A stretch of DNA of 29,550 bases from an uncultured Eubacteriales bacterium (lineage in GTDB: Bacteria > Bacillota > Clostridia > Peptostreptococcales > Anaerovoracaceae), in the NCBI GenBank assembly GCA_900551415.1, contig URWB01000011.1, positions 1-29,550 of the forward strand, in the 5' to 3' direction. Positions 6,799 through 14,805 of this stretch are shown one piece after another. A program made the position numbers and the translations under genes. The notes beneath the pieces were generated by a model, which worked only from the letters and a program-made list of their open reading frames with translations, did no database searches and was not told where the DNA came from. Position 1 is the first letter of the stretch. Each line of letters starts with the position of its first letter.

Positions 6799-9003
6799 AT
6801 GATCACAAAAGCTGAATTTTTAGAAAAAATCCTAAATATCAATCCTAAATACAACACCGAGCTGATCGGCAAAGCATTCGATACAGCCCAGCGTCTGCAC
6901 GAGGGACAACTGCGCAAGAGCGGAGAACCGTATTTTATTCATCCGATCAATGTCGCGCTGATCCTCGCGGAGATGGGTATGGACGACGCGACGATCGTCG
7001 GTGGGCTTTTGCATGACGTGGTAGAAGATACACCTTACACCAGAGAGCAGCTCGTCGCCGACTTCGGGGAGGAAATCGCTCTTCTGGTGGACGGTGTTAC
7101 GAAATTAGGCACGATTAAATTTGAATCCAAAGAGGAAATACAAGCGGAGAACTTCCGCAAGATGTTTTTGGCGATGTCCAAGGACATCCGCGTCCTGATC
7201 ATCAAGCTGGCGGACAGACTGCACAACATGCGGACCATGGAGTACATGAGCCCCGAGAAAAAAATCGAAAAGTGCAACGAAACTCTCGAAATTTACGCGC
7301 CGCTTGCCAGCAGGCTCGGTATTTCCAAAGTCAAGTTTGAGCTTGAGGATCTGGCACTCAAATATCTGCATCCGCAGGAGTTCCAGGACCTCAAAGAAAA
7401 GGTCAATAAGCGTAAGGAAGAGCGCGAAGCGACCATCAATCTGGTCATCAGCGAGATTCGAGACGCGCTGAACGATATGCATCTGCATTATGATATTTAC
7501 GGCAGAGCGAAACACTATTACAGCATCTACAAAAAGATGAAATATCAAAACAAGCAGATCGATGAAATCTTCGATTTGATCGCGGTACGCATCATCGTCG
7601 ATAATGTCAAGGACTGCTACGCGGTACTCGGTATCGTGCATACCATGTGGAAACCGATTCCGGGCAGATTTAAGGACTATATCGCGATGCCGAAACCGAA
7701 TATGTACCAATCCCTGCATACCACAGTTATCGGTGACAACGGGGAGCCGTTTGAAATCCAGATCCGCACCTATGAGATGCATCAGGTCGCGGAATATGGT
7801 ATCGCGGCACATTGGAAATACAAGGAGGGAGACACCTCCGGCAAAGCTTCCAATGATGACATGAAGCTGGCATGGCTCAGACAATCTTTGGAGTGGCAGC
7901 AGGATATCAATGATCCGAAGGACTTCCTCGAAACGATGAAAATGGACCTGTTCGCCAGCCAGGTTTTCGTTTTCACACCGCGCGGCGATGTCATCGAACT
8001 ACCGGCAGGCTCAACGCCGCTGGATTTTGCCTTTAAGATACACTCGGCTATCGGCTGCAAATGTGTCGGGGCCAAGGTTAACGGCAAGATGGTAACCATC
8101 GATTACACCCTGCAGAACGGTGATATTGTTGAAATCGTTACCTCCGCGAACTCGGCGGGGCCGAGCATTGACTGGCTGAAGATCGCCAAGAGCTCCAATG
8201 CCAGAAACAAGATTCGCAGCTGGCTCAAAAAAGAAAATAAATCCGATACCATTGAAAAAGGTAAGGATCTTTTAGATAAATATATACGTAAAAAGGGTTT
8301 CGACCCGGCGACCTGCGCCAAATCCATGTTTTTAAACAAAGCGATGAAGGCGATGAATTTCGCGAATTCCGATGAATGCTATACGCAGCTTTCCAACGGC
8401 GGTACGCTGGTCAGCAAGTTCGCAAATCTCCTGTTTGGCTATTATACGGACGAGACAAAGACAGAACTTCCAAAGAGCAACGAAGAACTCGCAGCCGAGA
8501 TCAAGGAAGCAGAAGCGAAAAAATTACGCGATCGCAGAAGAACGGCTGATAACCCGGGCATTGTCGTGGAAGGCGCGGATAATCTGATGATCAAGCTCGC
8601 CAAATGCTGCAATCCGGTTCCGGGAGACGAGATTGTCGGCTTCATCACCAAAGGACGCGGCATTTCCGTTCACAGACGGGACTGCTCCAATATCGTGGCG
8701 CTGCCGGAGCATGAAAAAGCACGTTTTATCAAGGTTGAATGGGAGGATCTGAAGGCAGGAAAATCCTACAATACAGATATCTGCATCGTCGGAACGGACC
8801 GCAAGGGGATGCTTTCGGATATTTCCAGGGTCTGTGAGGATATGGACATTCACCTGTCCGGCGTCAATGCCAAGAGCGGCAGAGACGGTAGTCTGACAAT
8901 GACCATTACGCTGTCTATTTCCAGTACGCAGGAAATGCAGAAGGTACAGCGCAGTCTCCGTAATATCGAGGGTGTCCTTCAGGTTTACAGAGCGAAATCA
9001 TAA
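6799..9003 (+). CDS. relA: Bifunctional (p)ppGpp synthetase/hydrolase Rel
   Basis: This 734-residue protein makes and degrades the alarmone (p)ppGpp in the stringent response. Domains in order: HD hydrolase with HPINVAL near residue 48 and HDVVEDT at 72-78; synthetase with KPNMYQSLHTTVIG near residue 297; TGS domain (VFVFTPRGDVIELPAGSTPL, about 390-450); zinc-finger-like/CC region with KCCNPVPGDEIVG; ACT domain at the C-terminus. The RFKD signature at residues 290-293 is the bifunctional form; monofunctional RelA has an acidic variant. The intact HD motif agrees that hydrolysis is retained. AGGAG lies 11 bp upstream of the start. dtd is 35 bp downstream, the usual Firmicute pairing. Confidence 0.97.
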   Translation: MITKAEFLEKILNINPKYNTELIGKAFDTAQRLHEGQLRKSGEPYFIHPINVALILAEMGMDDATIVGGLLHDVVEDTPYTREQLVADFGEEIALLVDGVTKLGTIKFESKEEIQAENFRKMFLAMSKDIRVLIIKLADRLHNMRTMEYMSPEKKIEKCNETLEIYAPLASRLGISKVKFELEDLALKYLHPQEFQDLKEKVNKRKEEREATINLVISEIRDALNDMHLHYDIYGRAKHYYSIYKKMKYQNKQIDEIFDLIAVRIIVDNVKDCYAVLGIVHTMWKPIPGRFKDYIAMPKPNMYQSLHTTVIGDNGEPFEIQIRTYEMHQVAEYGIAAHWKYKEGDTSGKASNDDMKLAWLRQSLEWQQDINDPKDFLETMKMDLFASQVFVFTPRGDVIELPAGSTPLDFAFKIHSAIGCKCVGAKVNGKMVTIDYTLQNGDIVEIVTSANSAGPSIDWLKIAKSSNARNKIRSWLKKENKSDTIEKGKDLLDKYIRKKGFDPATCAKSMFLNKAMKAMNFANSDECYTQLSNGGTLVSKFANLLFGYYTDETKTELPKSNEELAAEIKEAEAKKLRDRRRTADNPGIVVEGADNLMIKLAKCCNPVPGDEIVGFITKGRGISVHRRDCSNIVALPEHEKARFIKVEWEDLKAGKSYNTDICIVGTDRKGMLSDISRVCEDMDIHLSGVNAKSGRDGSLTMTITLSISSTQEMQKVQRSLRNIEGVLQVYRAKS

Positions 9004-9038
9004 AAAATAAACGATAAAAGAGAAGGAGTACAGCACAC

Positions 9039-9488
9039 ATGAGAGCAGTCGTGCAGCGCGTCACACAGGCAGATGTGACCGTAGAGGAAAACGTGACAGG
9101 CGCGATCCGGCAGGGTCTGGTCGTTCTATTAGGCGTAGAAGACGGCGATACCGAAAAGGATGCGGACTATATCGCCGAAAAGGTAGCAGGACTTCGTATT
9201 TTTGACGATGCGGACGGCGTGATGAACCGTTCAGTGCTGGATATCGGCGGCGGTGTCCTTTCCATCTCACAATTTACGCTGCTGGGCGATGTGCGCAAGG
9301 GCAAGCGGCCGAGCTACAGTCATGCGGCAAGACCCGAGGAAGCGAAAGCACTGTATGCATATTTCAATCAAAAACTGACAGACAAAGGCATTCCGGTCGG
9401 CGAAGGCATCTTTCAGGCGGAGATGCTCGTGCGCATTTATAATGACGGACCTGTGACGATTCTTTTGGACAGTCACAAATTATTCTAA
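9039..9488 (+). CDS. dtd: D-aminoacyl-tRNA deacylase
   Basis: Dtd removes D-amino acids (and glycine mischarged on tRNA-Ala) from tRNA, acting through RNA 2'-OH chemistry. The 149-residue length is standard. The N-terminus MRAVVQRVTQADVTV is a family hallmark, and both active-site motifs are present: SQFTLLGD near residue 77 and NDGPVTILLDS near the C-terminus, the latter with the Gly-Pro pair that gives chiral proofreading. GAGAAGGAG precedes the start. It sits between relA and a metallo-hydrolase gene and is likely in the same transcript. Confidence 0.97.
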   Translation: MRAVVQRVTQADVTVEENVTGAIRQGLVVLLGVEDGDTEKDADYIAEKVAGLRIFDDADGVMNRSVLDIGGGVLSISQFTLLGDVRKGKRPSYSHAARPEEAKALYAYFNQKLTDKGIPVGEGIFQAEMLVRIYNDGPVTILLDSHKLF

Positions 9489-9564
9489 CGATTACGGCAG
9501 CGTGGCTCCGCTTTTCGCGAGGGCGCACAGATCTTACCGACAAGGGGAAGAAACAGGAGAAAAA

Positions 9565-10185
9565 ATGAAGATAAAACGATATATGACGGGCCCGATTCAG
9601 GTCAATACCTACCTTGTATATGACGAGGAGAGCAAAAAAGGATTCATCGTGGATCCGGGCGGATATTGCAAAGAACTGACAGAAGACGCCAAAAATCTCG
9701 GACTGGATATTCTGTATATCATTCTGACACACGGACATGGGGATCATATCGGCGGTGTCGCGGAACACGCGAAGGATTTTCCAAACGCCAAAATTGTCGC
9801 GCATGAGAAGGAAGCGGAGCTTCTGCGTGACGCGAAGCTCAACGTGTCAACCGAAATGTTCGGCAGCCCGATTACGGTAGAACCGGACATCTATGTCAAG
9901 GACGGCGATGAACTGACGGTCGGCAATATGACGCTGCATATTCTGGATACGCCGGGCCATACCAGGGGCGGCATCAGCATTTATGTAAACGGGCACGTTT
10001 TTAGCGGGGACACCCTGTTCCGCTATTCCATCGGCAGAACCGATTTTTACGGCGGCGATTTTCGCGTGCTGATGAATTCCATCAAGGATAAACTGTTCCT
10101 TTTGCCGGATGATACGGTTGTACTGCCGGGGCATATGGGCTTCACAACGATCGGCGACGAGAAGAAAGGAAATCCTTTTGTATAA
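9565..10185 (+). CDS. Metallo-beta-lactamase fold hydrolase (glyoxalase II-like)
   Basis: The 206-residue protein belongs to the small MBL-fold hydrolases related to glyoxalase II (YqgX/YcbL type). The metal site THGHGDHIGG (H-x-H-x-D-H) is near residue 53, followed by TPGHTRGGISIYV, SGDTLF and a late LPGHMG, giving the full set of metal ligands. Start 9565 is preferred because AGGAGA stands 4 bp ahead; an upstream in-frame ATG at 9502 lacks such a site. It overlaps hemZ by 8 bp. In Clostridia this gene commonly sits between dtd and hemZ. The true substrate is not known; hydroxyacylglutathione is unlikely to be certain in an anaerobe. Confidence 0.88.
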   Translation: MKIKRYMTGPIQVNTYLVYDEESKKGFIVDPGGYCKELTEDAKNLGLDILYIILTHGHGDHIGGVAEHAKDFPNAKIVAHEKEAELLRDAKLNVSTEMFGSPITVEPDIYVKDGDELTVGNMTLHILDTPGHTRGGISIYVNGHVFSGDTLFRYSIGRTDFYGGDFRVLMNSIKDKLFLLPDDTVVLPGHMGFTTIGDEKKGNPFV

Positions 10186-11644
10186 AATTTTACTTCATGG
10201 GATCACAAATAAATATGAGCTGCAGGAGCTGATCAAGGTATTTCTCTCGCCGGACATGTTCGTGAGCTATACGGACGCGGAGGCAGAAGCAGCGGCGGAC
10301 TTAGAAGCCAAGTACGAAAACGGCAATCTCGCGGCAGGCGGGACGCAGCCAGCGGAAATCGCGGCGCCTGCCGCGCAGCCAATCCTGCTTGAGATCAATC
10401 AAGTCTTGTCCGCGGACAAAAACGAGATCAAACGAGAAATTTACCGTAAACTAGCTGCGGTAACCGGATATGAACCGGAGTGGGGCATTCTGACGGGCGT
10501 GCGTCCGGTCAAGCTGGCAGGAGAGCTGCTTGATCGTCTGCAGAATATGGAGACGGTACGCAGAACACTCCGCGAGGACTATCTGCTGGCAGAGTCCAAG
10601 ATCGATCTCCTCACAGATACCTTAGCCTATCAGCGGGAGGTCTGCGGCAAGGCTGATCCGGATTCGGTCGGCGTTTATATCGGGATTCCGTTCTGTCCGA
10701 CTCGCTGCCTTTACTGTTCTTTTACTTCCAATCAGGTGCCGGACGCGGAGATCGCGCGCTACCTGGAGGCATTAAAGCAAGAAATTGCGTATGTCGGCAG
10801 ACGCATGCGGCAGACCGGACTTTGGGCGGAGAGCATCTATATCGGCGGCGGCACGCCGACCACGCTGACGGCAGAGCAGCTCGATGCGCTGCTGGGAACG
10901 GTGGAGGCTGCGATAGACCTGAGCAAACTAAAGGAATTTACGGTAGAAGCCGGCCGTCCCGAAACCATCACCTATGAGAAGCTGGAAGTGCTGCAGCAGC
11001 ACCATATCGCACGCATCAGCATCAATCCGCAGTCGATGCATGCAAAGACTTTGGACCTCATCGGGCGGGAGCATCGTCCGGATGATATTGTCAAAGCATT
11101 TCAGCGTGCGGACTGGGTCGGGATTCCGATCGTCAACGCAGATGTCATTACCGGTCTGCCGGAGGAATCACTTGCTGATTTCGCGGAGACGATGGAGGCG
11201 CTTCTGGCGCTCGACCCGGAGAATATTACGGTGCATACGCTGGCGGTCAAACGCGCCTCGCGCCTTGTGGAGGTGGATAAGGATTTTCACTATAAGCAGG
11301 GTGAAACCGTTAAGGAAATGCTGGCTGTCGCGCAGCAGAAGCTCAAGGCAGCAGGCTTCCGTCCGTATTATCTGTACAGACAGAAACATATGGCAGGTGC
11401 CTTTGAGAATACAGGGTACTGCAAGGGCGATACGCCTTGTATCTATAACATTCGCATCATGGAAGAGAAGCAGACCATTCTGGCGCTCGGCGCCGGCGGC
11501 ATCAGCAAGATCTACTATCCGGACGAAAACCGTCTGGAACGGGTGCCGAATGTTTCCAATTATGAGATCTATATTTCCAGATTAGAGGAAATGCTGGATA
11601 GAAAAGAACAGAATATTTTTAAGGAGGTAGAAAAGAGATGTTAA
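10178..11644 (+). CDS. hemZ: Radical SAM coproporphyrinogen dehydrogenase HemZ-like protein
   Basis: HemZ is an oxygen-independent coproporphyrinogen III oxidase-like radical SAM enzyme. The cluster motif CPTRCLYCSF (C-x3-C-x2-C) lies near residue 175, followed by IYIGGGTPTTL, RISINPQSM and DVITGLPEE, all typical of HemN/HemW/HemZ proteins. HemZ carries the extra N-terminal domain seen here (LYKILLHGITNKYELQEL). The start is probably TTG at 10178, because AAAGGA ends 7 bp before it and homologues begin at this point; a longer reading from an ATG at 10109 lies inside the upstream gene. Residues about 40-70 are an Ala/Glu-rich, probably disordered insert. It overlaps hisS by 7 bp. No other haem gene is in the window, so the pathway role is inferred. 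Confidence 0.88.
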   Translation: MYKILLHGITNKYELQELIKVFLSPDMFVSYTDAEAEAAADLEAKYENGNLAAGGTQPAEIAAPAAQPILLEINQVLSADKNEIKREIYRKLAAVTGYEPEWGILTGVRPVKLAGELLDRLQNMETVRRTLREDYLLAESKIDLLTDTLAYQREVCGKADPDSVGVYIGIPFCPTRCLYCSFTSNQVPDAEIARYLEALKQEIAYVGRRMRQTGLWAESIYIGGGTPTTLTAEQLDALLGTVEAAIDLSKLKEFTVEAGRPETITYEKLEVLQQHHIARISINPQSMHAKTLDLIGREHRPDDIVKAFQRADWVGIPIVNADVITGLPEESLADFAETMEALLALDPENITVHTLAVKRASRLVEVDKDFHYKQGETVKEMLAVAQQKLKAAGFRPYYLYRQKHMAGAFENTGYCKGDTPCIYNIRIMEEKQTILALGAGGISKIYYPDENRLERVPNVSNYEIYISRLEEMLDRKEQNIFKEVEKRC

Positions 11645-12927
11645 CGAACGCACCGAAAGGGACGAAGGATATCATGCCGGATCAGGTGTACAAGTGGCAT
11701 TACATCGAAAAGAAGTGGAAAGACGTGTGCCAACGCTACGGCTTCAAGGAAATCAGAACCCCGATCTTTGAACATACAGAATTATTCCAGAGAGGGATCG
11801 GCGATACCACCGATGTCGTGCAGAAAGAAATGTATACCTTCAACGATCATGGCGGACGTTCCATTACGCTGAAGCCGGAAGGCACCTCTCCGGCGGTACG
11901 TGCTTTCATCGAACATAAGCTGTACGCGGAAGTGCAGCCGATTAAGTTATTCTATGATATTCCGTGTTTTCGTTATGAAAAGCCGCAGTCGGGCCGTCTG
12001 AGACAGTTCCACCAGTTCGGGGTTGAAACCTTTGGCACGCCGAATATGGTCGCGGACGCGGAGATCATCGCAATCGGCTACGATTTTTTGACCTCTATGG
12101 GCGTGTCCGATCTGACCCTGGAGATCAACTCTGTCGGATGTCCGCACTGCCGCGCGGAGCACAGAAAAGCGCTGAAGGAGTTCTTAGCGCCGAAGTTCGA
12201 TCAGCTCTGTGATACCTGCAAATCCAGATATGACAAGAACCCGATGCGTATCCTCGACTGCAAGAGCCCGCAGGATCAGGAGCTTGTTCAGGGTGCGCCG
12301 ATGATGATCGACTTTTTGTGTGATGACTGCAAAAAAGCATTTGAGGAGCTGCAGCAGAATTTGGATGCCATCGGCATTCCGTATGTCATCAATCCGAAAA
12401 TTGTCAGAGGGTTGGACTACTACACGAAAACAGCCTTTGAATTCGTGACGAACAGTCTTGGCGCGCAGGGCACAGTCTGCGGCGGCGGTCGATATGATAA
12501 TCTGGTGCAGGAGGTCGGCGGACCGCCGATCCCGGGCGTCGGCTTCGGTCTCGGCAAGGAAAGATTGCTGATGCTGATGGAAGCGAACGGCGTGGAGATC
12601 CCGAAACCGTCCGAATGTGATGTTTTCATCGCTACCATGGGCGAAAAAGCAAAGCTCTACGGACAGAAGCTGCTGTTTACGCTGCGCAGAGACGGCTATA
12701 AGTGTCAGATCGATGATCTGCAGAGAAACTTCAAGGGACAGTTCAAATATGCAGACAGACTGGGCGCGAAGCTGGCGGTTGTCATCGGTGACAACGAGCT
12801 GGAGAATGGCGTCGCGACCTGCAAGGATATGATCAGCGGTGAGCAGACGGAAGTCCGGTTTGAGGACTTGAAAGCGGAAATTGACAAGCGCCTCTCAGCT
12901 GAGCCGCAGGAATGCAAGGATAAATAG
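11638..12927 (+). CDS. hisS: Histidyl-tRNA synthetase
   Basis: HisRS charges tRNA-His. It is a class II synthetase of 429 residues, normal for bacteria. Visible motifs: KGTKDIMPDQ at the N-terminus, TDVVQKEMYTF and LKPEGTSP (motif 1/2 region), RYEKPQSGRLRQFHQFGVE (motif 2), the histidine-binding segments RGLDYYTKTAFEF and CGGGRYDNL, and GVGFGLGKERLL (motif 3), then an anticodon-binding domain. AAGGAGG precedes the ATG. The gene overlaps hemZ by 7 bp and aspS starts 20 bp downstream; hisS-aspS pairing is characteristic of Firmicutes and is often controlled together. No T-box leader is seen before hisS, which lies inside the operon. Confidence 0.98.
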   Translation: MLTNAPKGTKDIMPDQVYKWHYIEKKWKDVCQRYGFKEIRTPIFEHTELFQRGIGDTTDVVQKEMYTFNDHGGRSITLKPEGTSPAVRAFIEHKLYAEVQPIKLFYDIPCFRYEKPQSGRLRQFHQFGVETFGTPNMVADAEIIAIGYDFLTSMGVSDLTLEINSVGCPHCRAEHRKALKEFLAPKFDQLCDTCKSRYDKNPMRILDCKSPQDQELVQGAPMMIDFLCDDCKKAFEELQQNLDAIGIPYVINPKIVRGLDYYTKTAFEFVTNSLGAQGTVCGGGRYDNLVQEVGGPPIPGVGFGLGKERLLMLMEANGVEIPKPSECDVFIATMGEKAKLYGQKLLFTLRRDGYKCQIDDLQRNFKGQFKYADRLGAKLAVVIGDNELENGVATCKDMISGEQTEVRFEDLKAEIDKRLSAEPQECKDK

Positions 12928-12947
12928 AAACAGGAGAAGTATGAGAT

Positions 12948-14714
12948 ATGAGCAATATTTTTAAGAGAACGCACATGTGCGGCACGCTGAACCTCAGCAA
13001 CGCGGGGCAGGAAGTCGTACTCAACGGCTGGGTCGCGAAGAGAAGAAACCTCGGCGGACTGATCTTCGTGGATTTGAGAGACAAAACCGGCATCGTGCAG
13101 GTGACCTTTGACGATCAGATCCCGCAGGAACTGTTTGAAAGAGCAGACGCGCTCAGAAGCGAATATGTCATCGGCGTCAAGGGCATCGTAAAGGAGAGAA
13201 GCGCCAAGAATGAAAATCTTCCGACCGGCGAGATCGAGGTGTTCGCGACCGATCTGGTGCTGTATGCCGAAGCGGATACACCACCGATCTACATCAAGGA
13301 CGATGATAACGTGGACGATAATCTGCGTCTCAAATACCGCTATCTGGATCTGAGAAAGACTAAGATGCAGCGCAATCTGACCTTCCGCCACAAGGTCTGC
13401 AAATGTGCCAGAGACTATTTCGACGCGAACGGTTTTACCGAAGTGGAAACCCCGATGCTGATCAAATCCACACCGGAGGGTGCCAGAGACTATATCGTAC
13501 CGTCCCGCGTGTATCCGGGTGAGTTCTACGCGCTGCCGCAGTCTCCGCAGCTGTTCAAGCAGCTTCTGATGGTCGGCGGTACCGACCGCTACATGCAGAT
13601 CGTCAAGTGCTTCCGCGATGAGGACCTGCGTGCCGACCGGCAGCCGGAGTTTACGCAGATCGATCTGGAGATGTCCTTCGTGGATCAGGACGATGTCATC
13701 GCGATGCAGGAGGGTTTCCTAGCCAAGGTGTTCCGCGAGCTCAAGGGCGTGGAGATCCAGCTGCCGCTGCCGCGCATCACCTGGGATGAAGCGATGGAAC
13801 GCTACGGTTCTGATAAGCCGGATACGAGATTCGGCTTTGAACTCAAAAAACTGAACGATGTCGTAAAAGACTGCGGCTTCAAGGTTTTCACCGATTGCAT
13901 GGCAAACGGCGGCGACGTCAGAGGCATCTGCGTGACCGGCGGTTCCGAGCAGTTCAGCCGTAAGGATATCGATAAACTGACGGACATGACCAAGGCTTAC
14001 GGCGCCAAGGGTCTAGTATGGATCCGTGTGCATGAAGGCGAATACAAATCCTCTGTAGATAAATTCTTCTCGCAGGAAGAGCTTGCGGAGATCGCAAAGG
14101 TGTTCGACGCGAAGACAGACGACCTGATCTTTATCTGTTCCGACCGGGCGAAGGTAACCTATGATTCTCTGGGTTTCCTCAGAAGAGAATGTGCGAAGAG
14201 AATGGGACTTTTGGACGATAATCAGTACAACCTGTTGTGGGTCGTTGACTTCCCGATGTTCGAAGAGGACGAAGAAGACCATTCGCTCAAGGCGATGCAT
14301 CACCCGTTCACCTGCCCGAAGCTGGATCAGCTGGAGCTTTTGGATACCGATCCGCTGGCAGTCAAGGCAGACGCCTATGATATCGTTTTGAACGGCGTAG
14401 AGCTGGGCGGCGGTTCGGTCAGAATCCATGACAAGAATCTGCAGGCGAAGATGTTCGAGGTACTGGGTCTGACGAAGGAGGACTGCGATGAAAAGTTCGG
14501 CTTCCTGATTGAAGCCTTCAAATACGGCGCGCCGCCGCACGCAGGGCTTGCTTACGGTCTGGACCGTTTCGTGATGCTCCTGCTCGGTGAACCGTCGATC
14601 CGCGAAGTCATCGCGTTCCCGAAGAATCAGAACGCGCAGTGCCTGGTTTCCAGCGCGCCGTCACCGGTCGATCCGACGCAGCTTGACGAGCTCGGTATTA
14701 CGACAAAGGAATAA
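12948..14714 (+). CDS. aspS: Aspartyl-tRNA synthetase
   Basis: AspRS of the bacterial type, 588 residues, class II. In order it has an N-terminal OB-fold (GWVAKRRNLGGLIFVDLRD), a catalytic core with FLEV-type segment FTEVETPMLIKSTPEGARD, SPQLFKQLLM, motif 2 FRDEDLRADRQPEFTQID, the bacterial GAD insertion (about 290-420) and motif 3 GLAYGLDRFVMLL. An AGGAG site precedes the ATG. Whether it is discriminating or also charges tRNA-Asn cannot be settled from the window, since gatCAB is not present here. It ends the secDF-aspS run; the next gene begins 91 bp on. Confidence 0.98.
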   Translation: MSNIFKRTHMCGTLNLSNAGQEVVLNGWVAKRRNLGGLIFVDLRDKTGIVQVTFDDQIPQELFERADALRSEYVIGVKGIVKERSAKNENLPTGEIEVFATDLVLYAEADTPPIYIKDDDNVDDNLRLKYRYLDLRKTKMQRNLTFRHKVCKCARDYFDANGFTEVETPMLIKSTPEGARDYIVPSRVYPGEFYALPQSPQLFKQLLMVGGTDRYMQIVKCFRDEDLRADRQPEFTQIDLEMSFVDQDDVIAMQEGFLAKVFRELKGVEIQLPLPRITWDEAMERYGSDKPDTRFGFELKKLNDVVKDCGFKVFTDCMANGGDVRGICVTGGSEQFSRKDIDKLTDMTKAYGAKGLVWIRVHEGEYKSSVDKFFSQEELAEIAKVFDAKTDDLIFICSDRAKVTYDSLGFLRRECAKRMGLLDDNQYNLLWVVDFPMFEEDEEDHSLKAMHHPFTCPKLDQLELLDTDPLAVKADAYDIVLNGVELGGGSVRIHDKNLQAKMFEVLGLTKEDCDEKFGFLIEAFKYGAPPHAGLAYGLDRFVMLLLGEPSIREVIAFPKNQNAQCLVSSAPSPVDPTQLDELGITTKE

Positions 14715-14747
14715 AAGTGCACATAATAAAAAGCGAAGTCTTGCCTG

Positions 14748-14773
14748 AAGCCTTGCGAATATGCGCAGGGCTT
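14748..14773 (+). promoter_or_regulatory. Hairpin in the aspS-nadD gap
   Basis: AAGCCTTGCG (14748-14757) pairs with CGCAGGGCTT (14764-14773) through one G:T wobble, around loop AATATG. No T-tract follows. It would precede the proposed nadD-fusion start at 14806 by about 30 bases and could act as a weak attenuator or an RNA-processing site. Confidence 0.4.
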
Positions 14774-14805
14774 ACAGGAGATACAAGGAAAGGGTCTCAA
14801 AGTAT

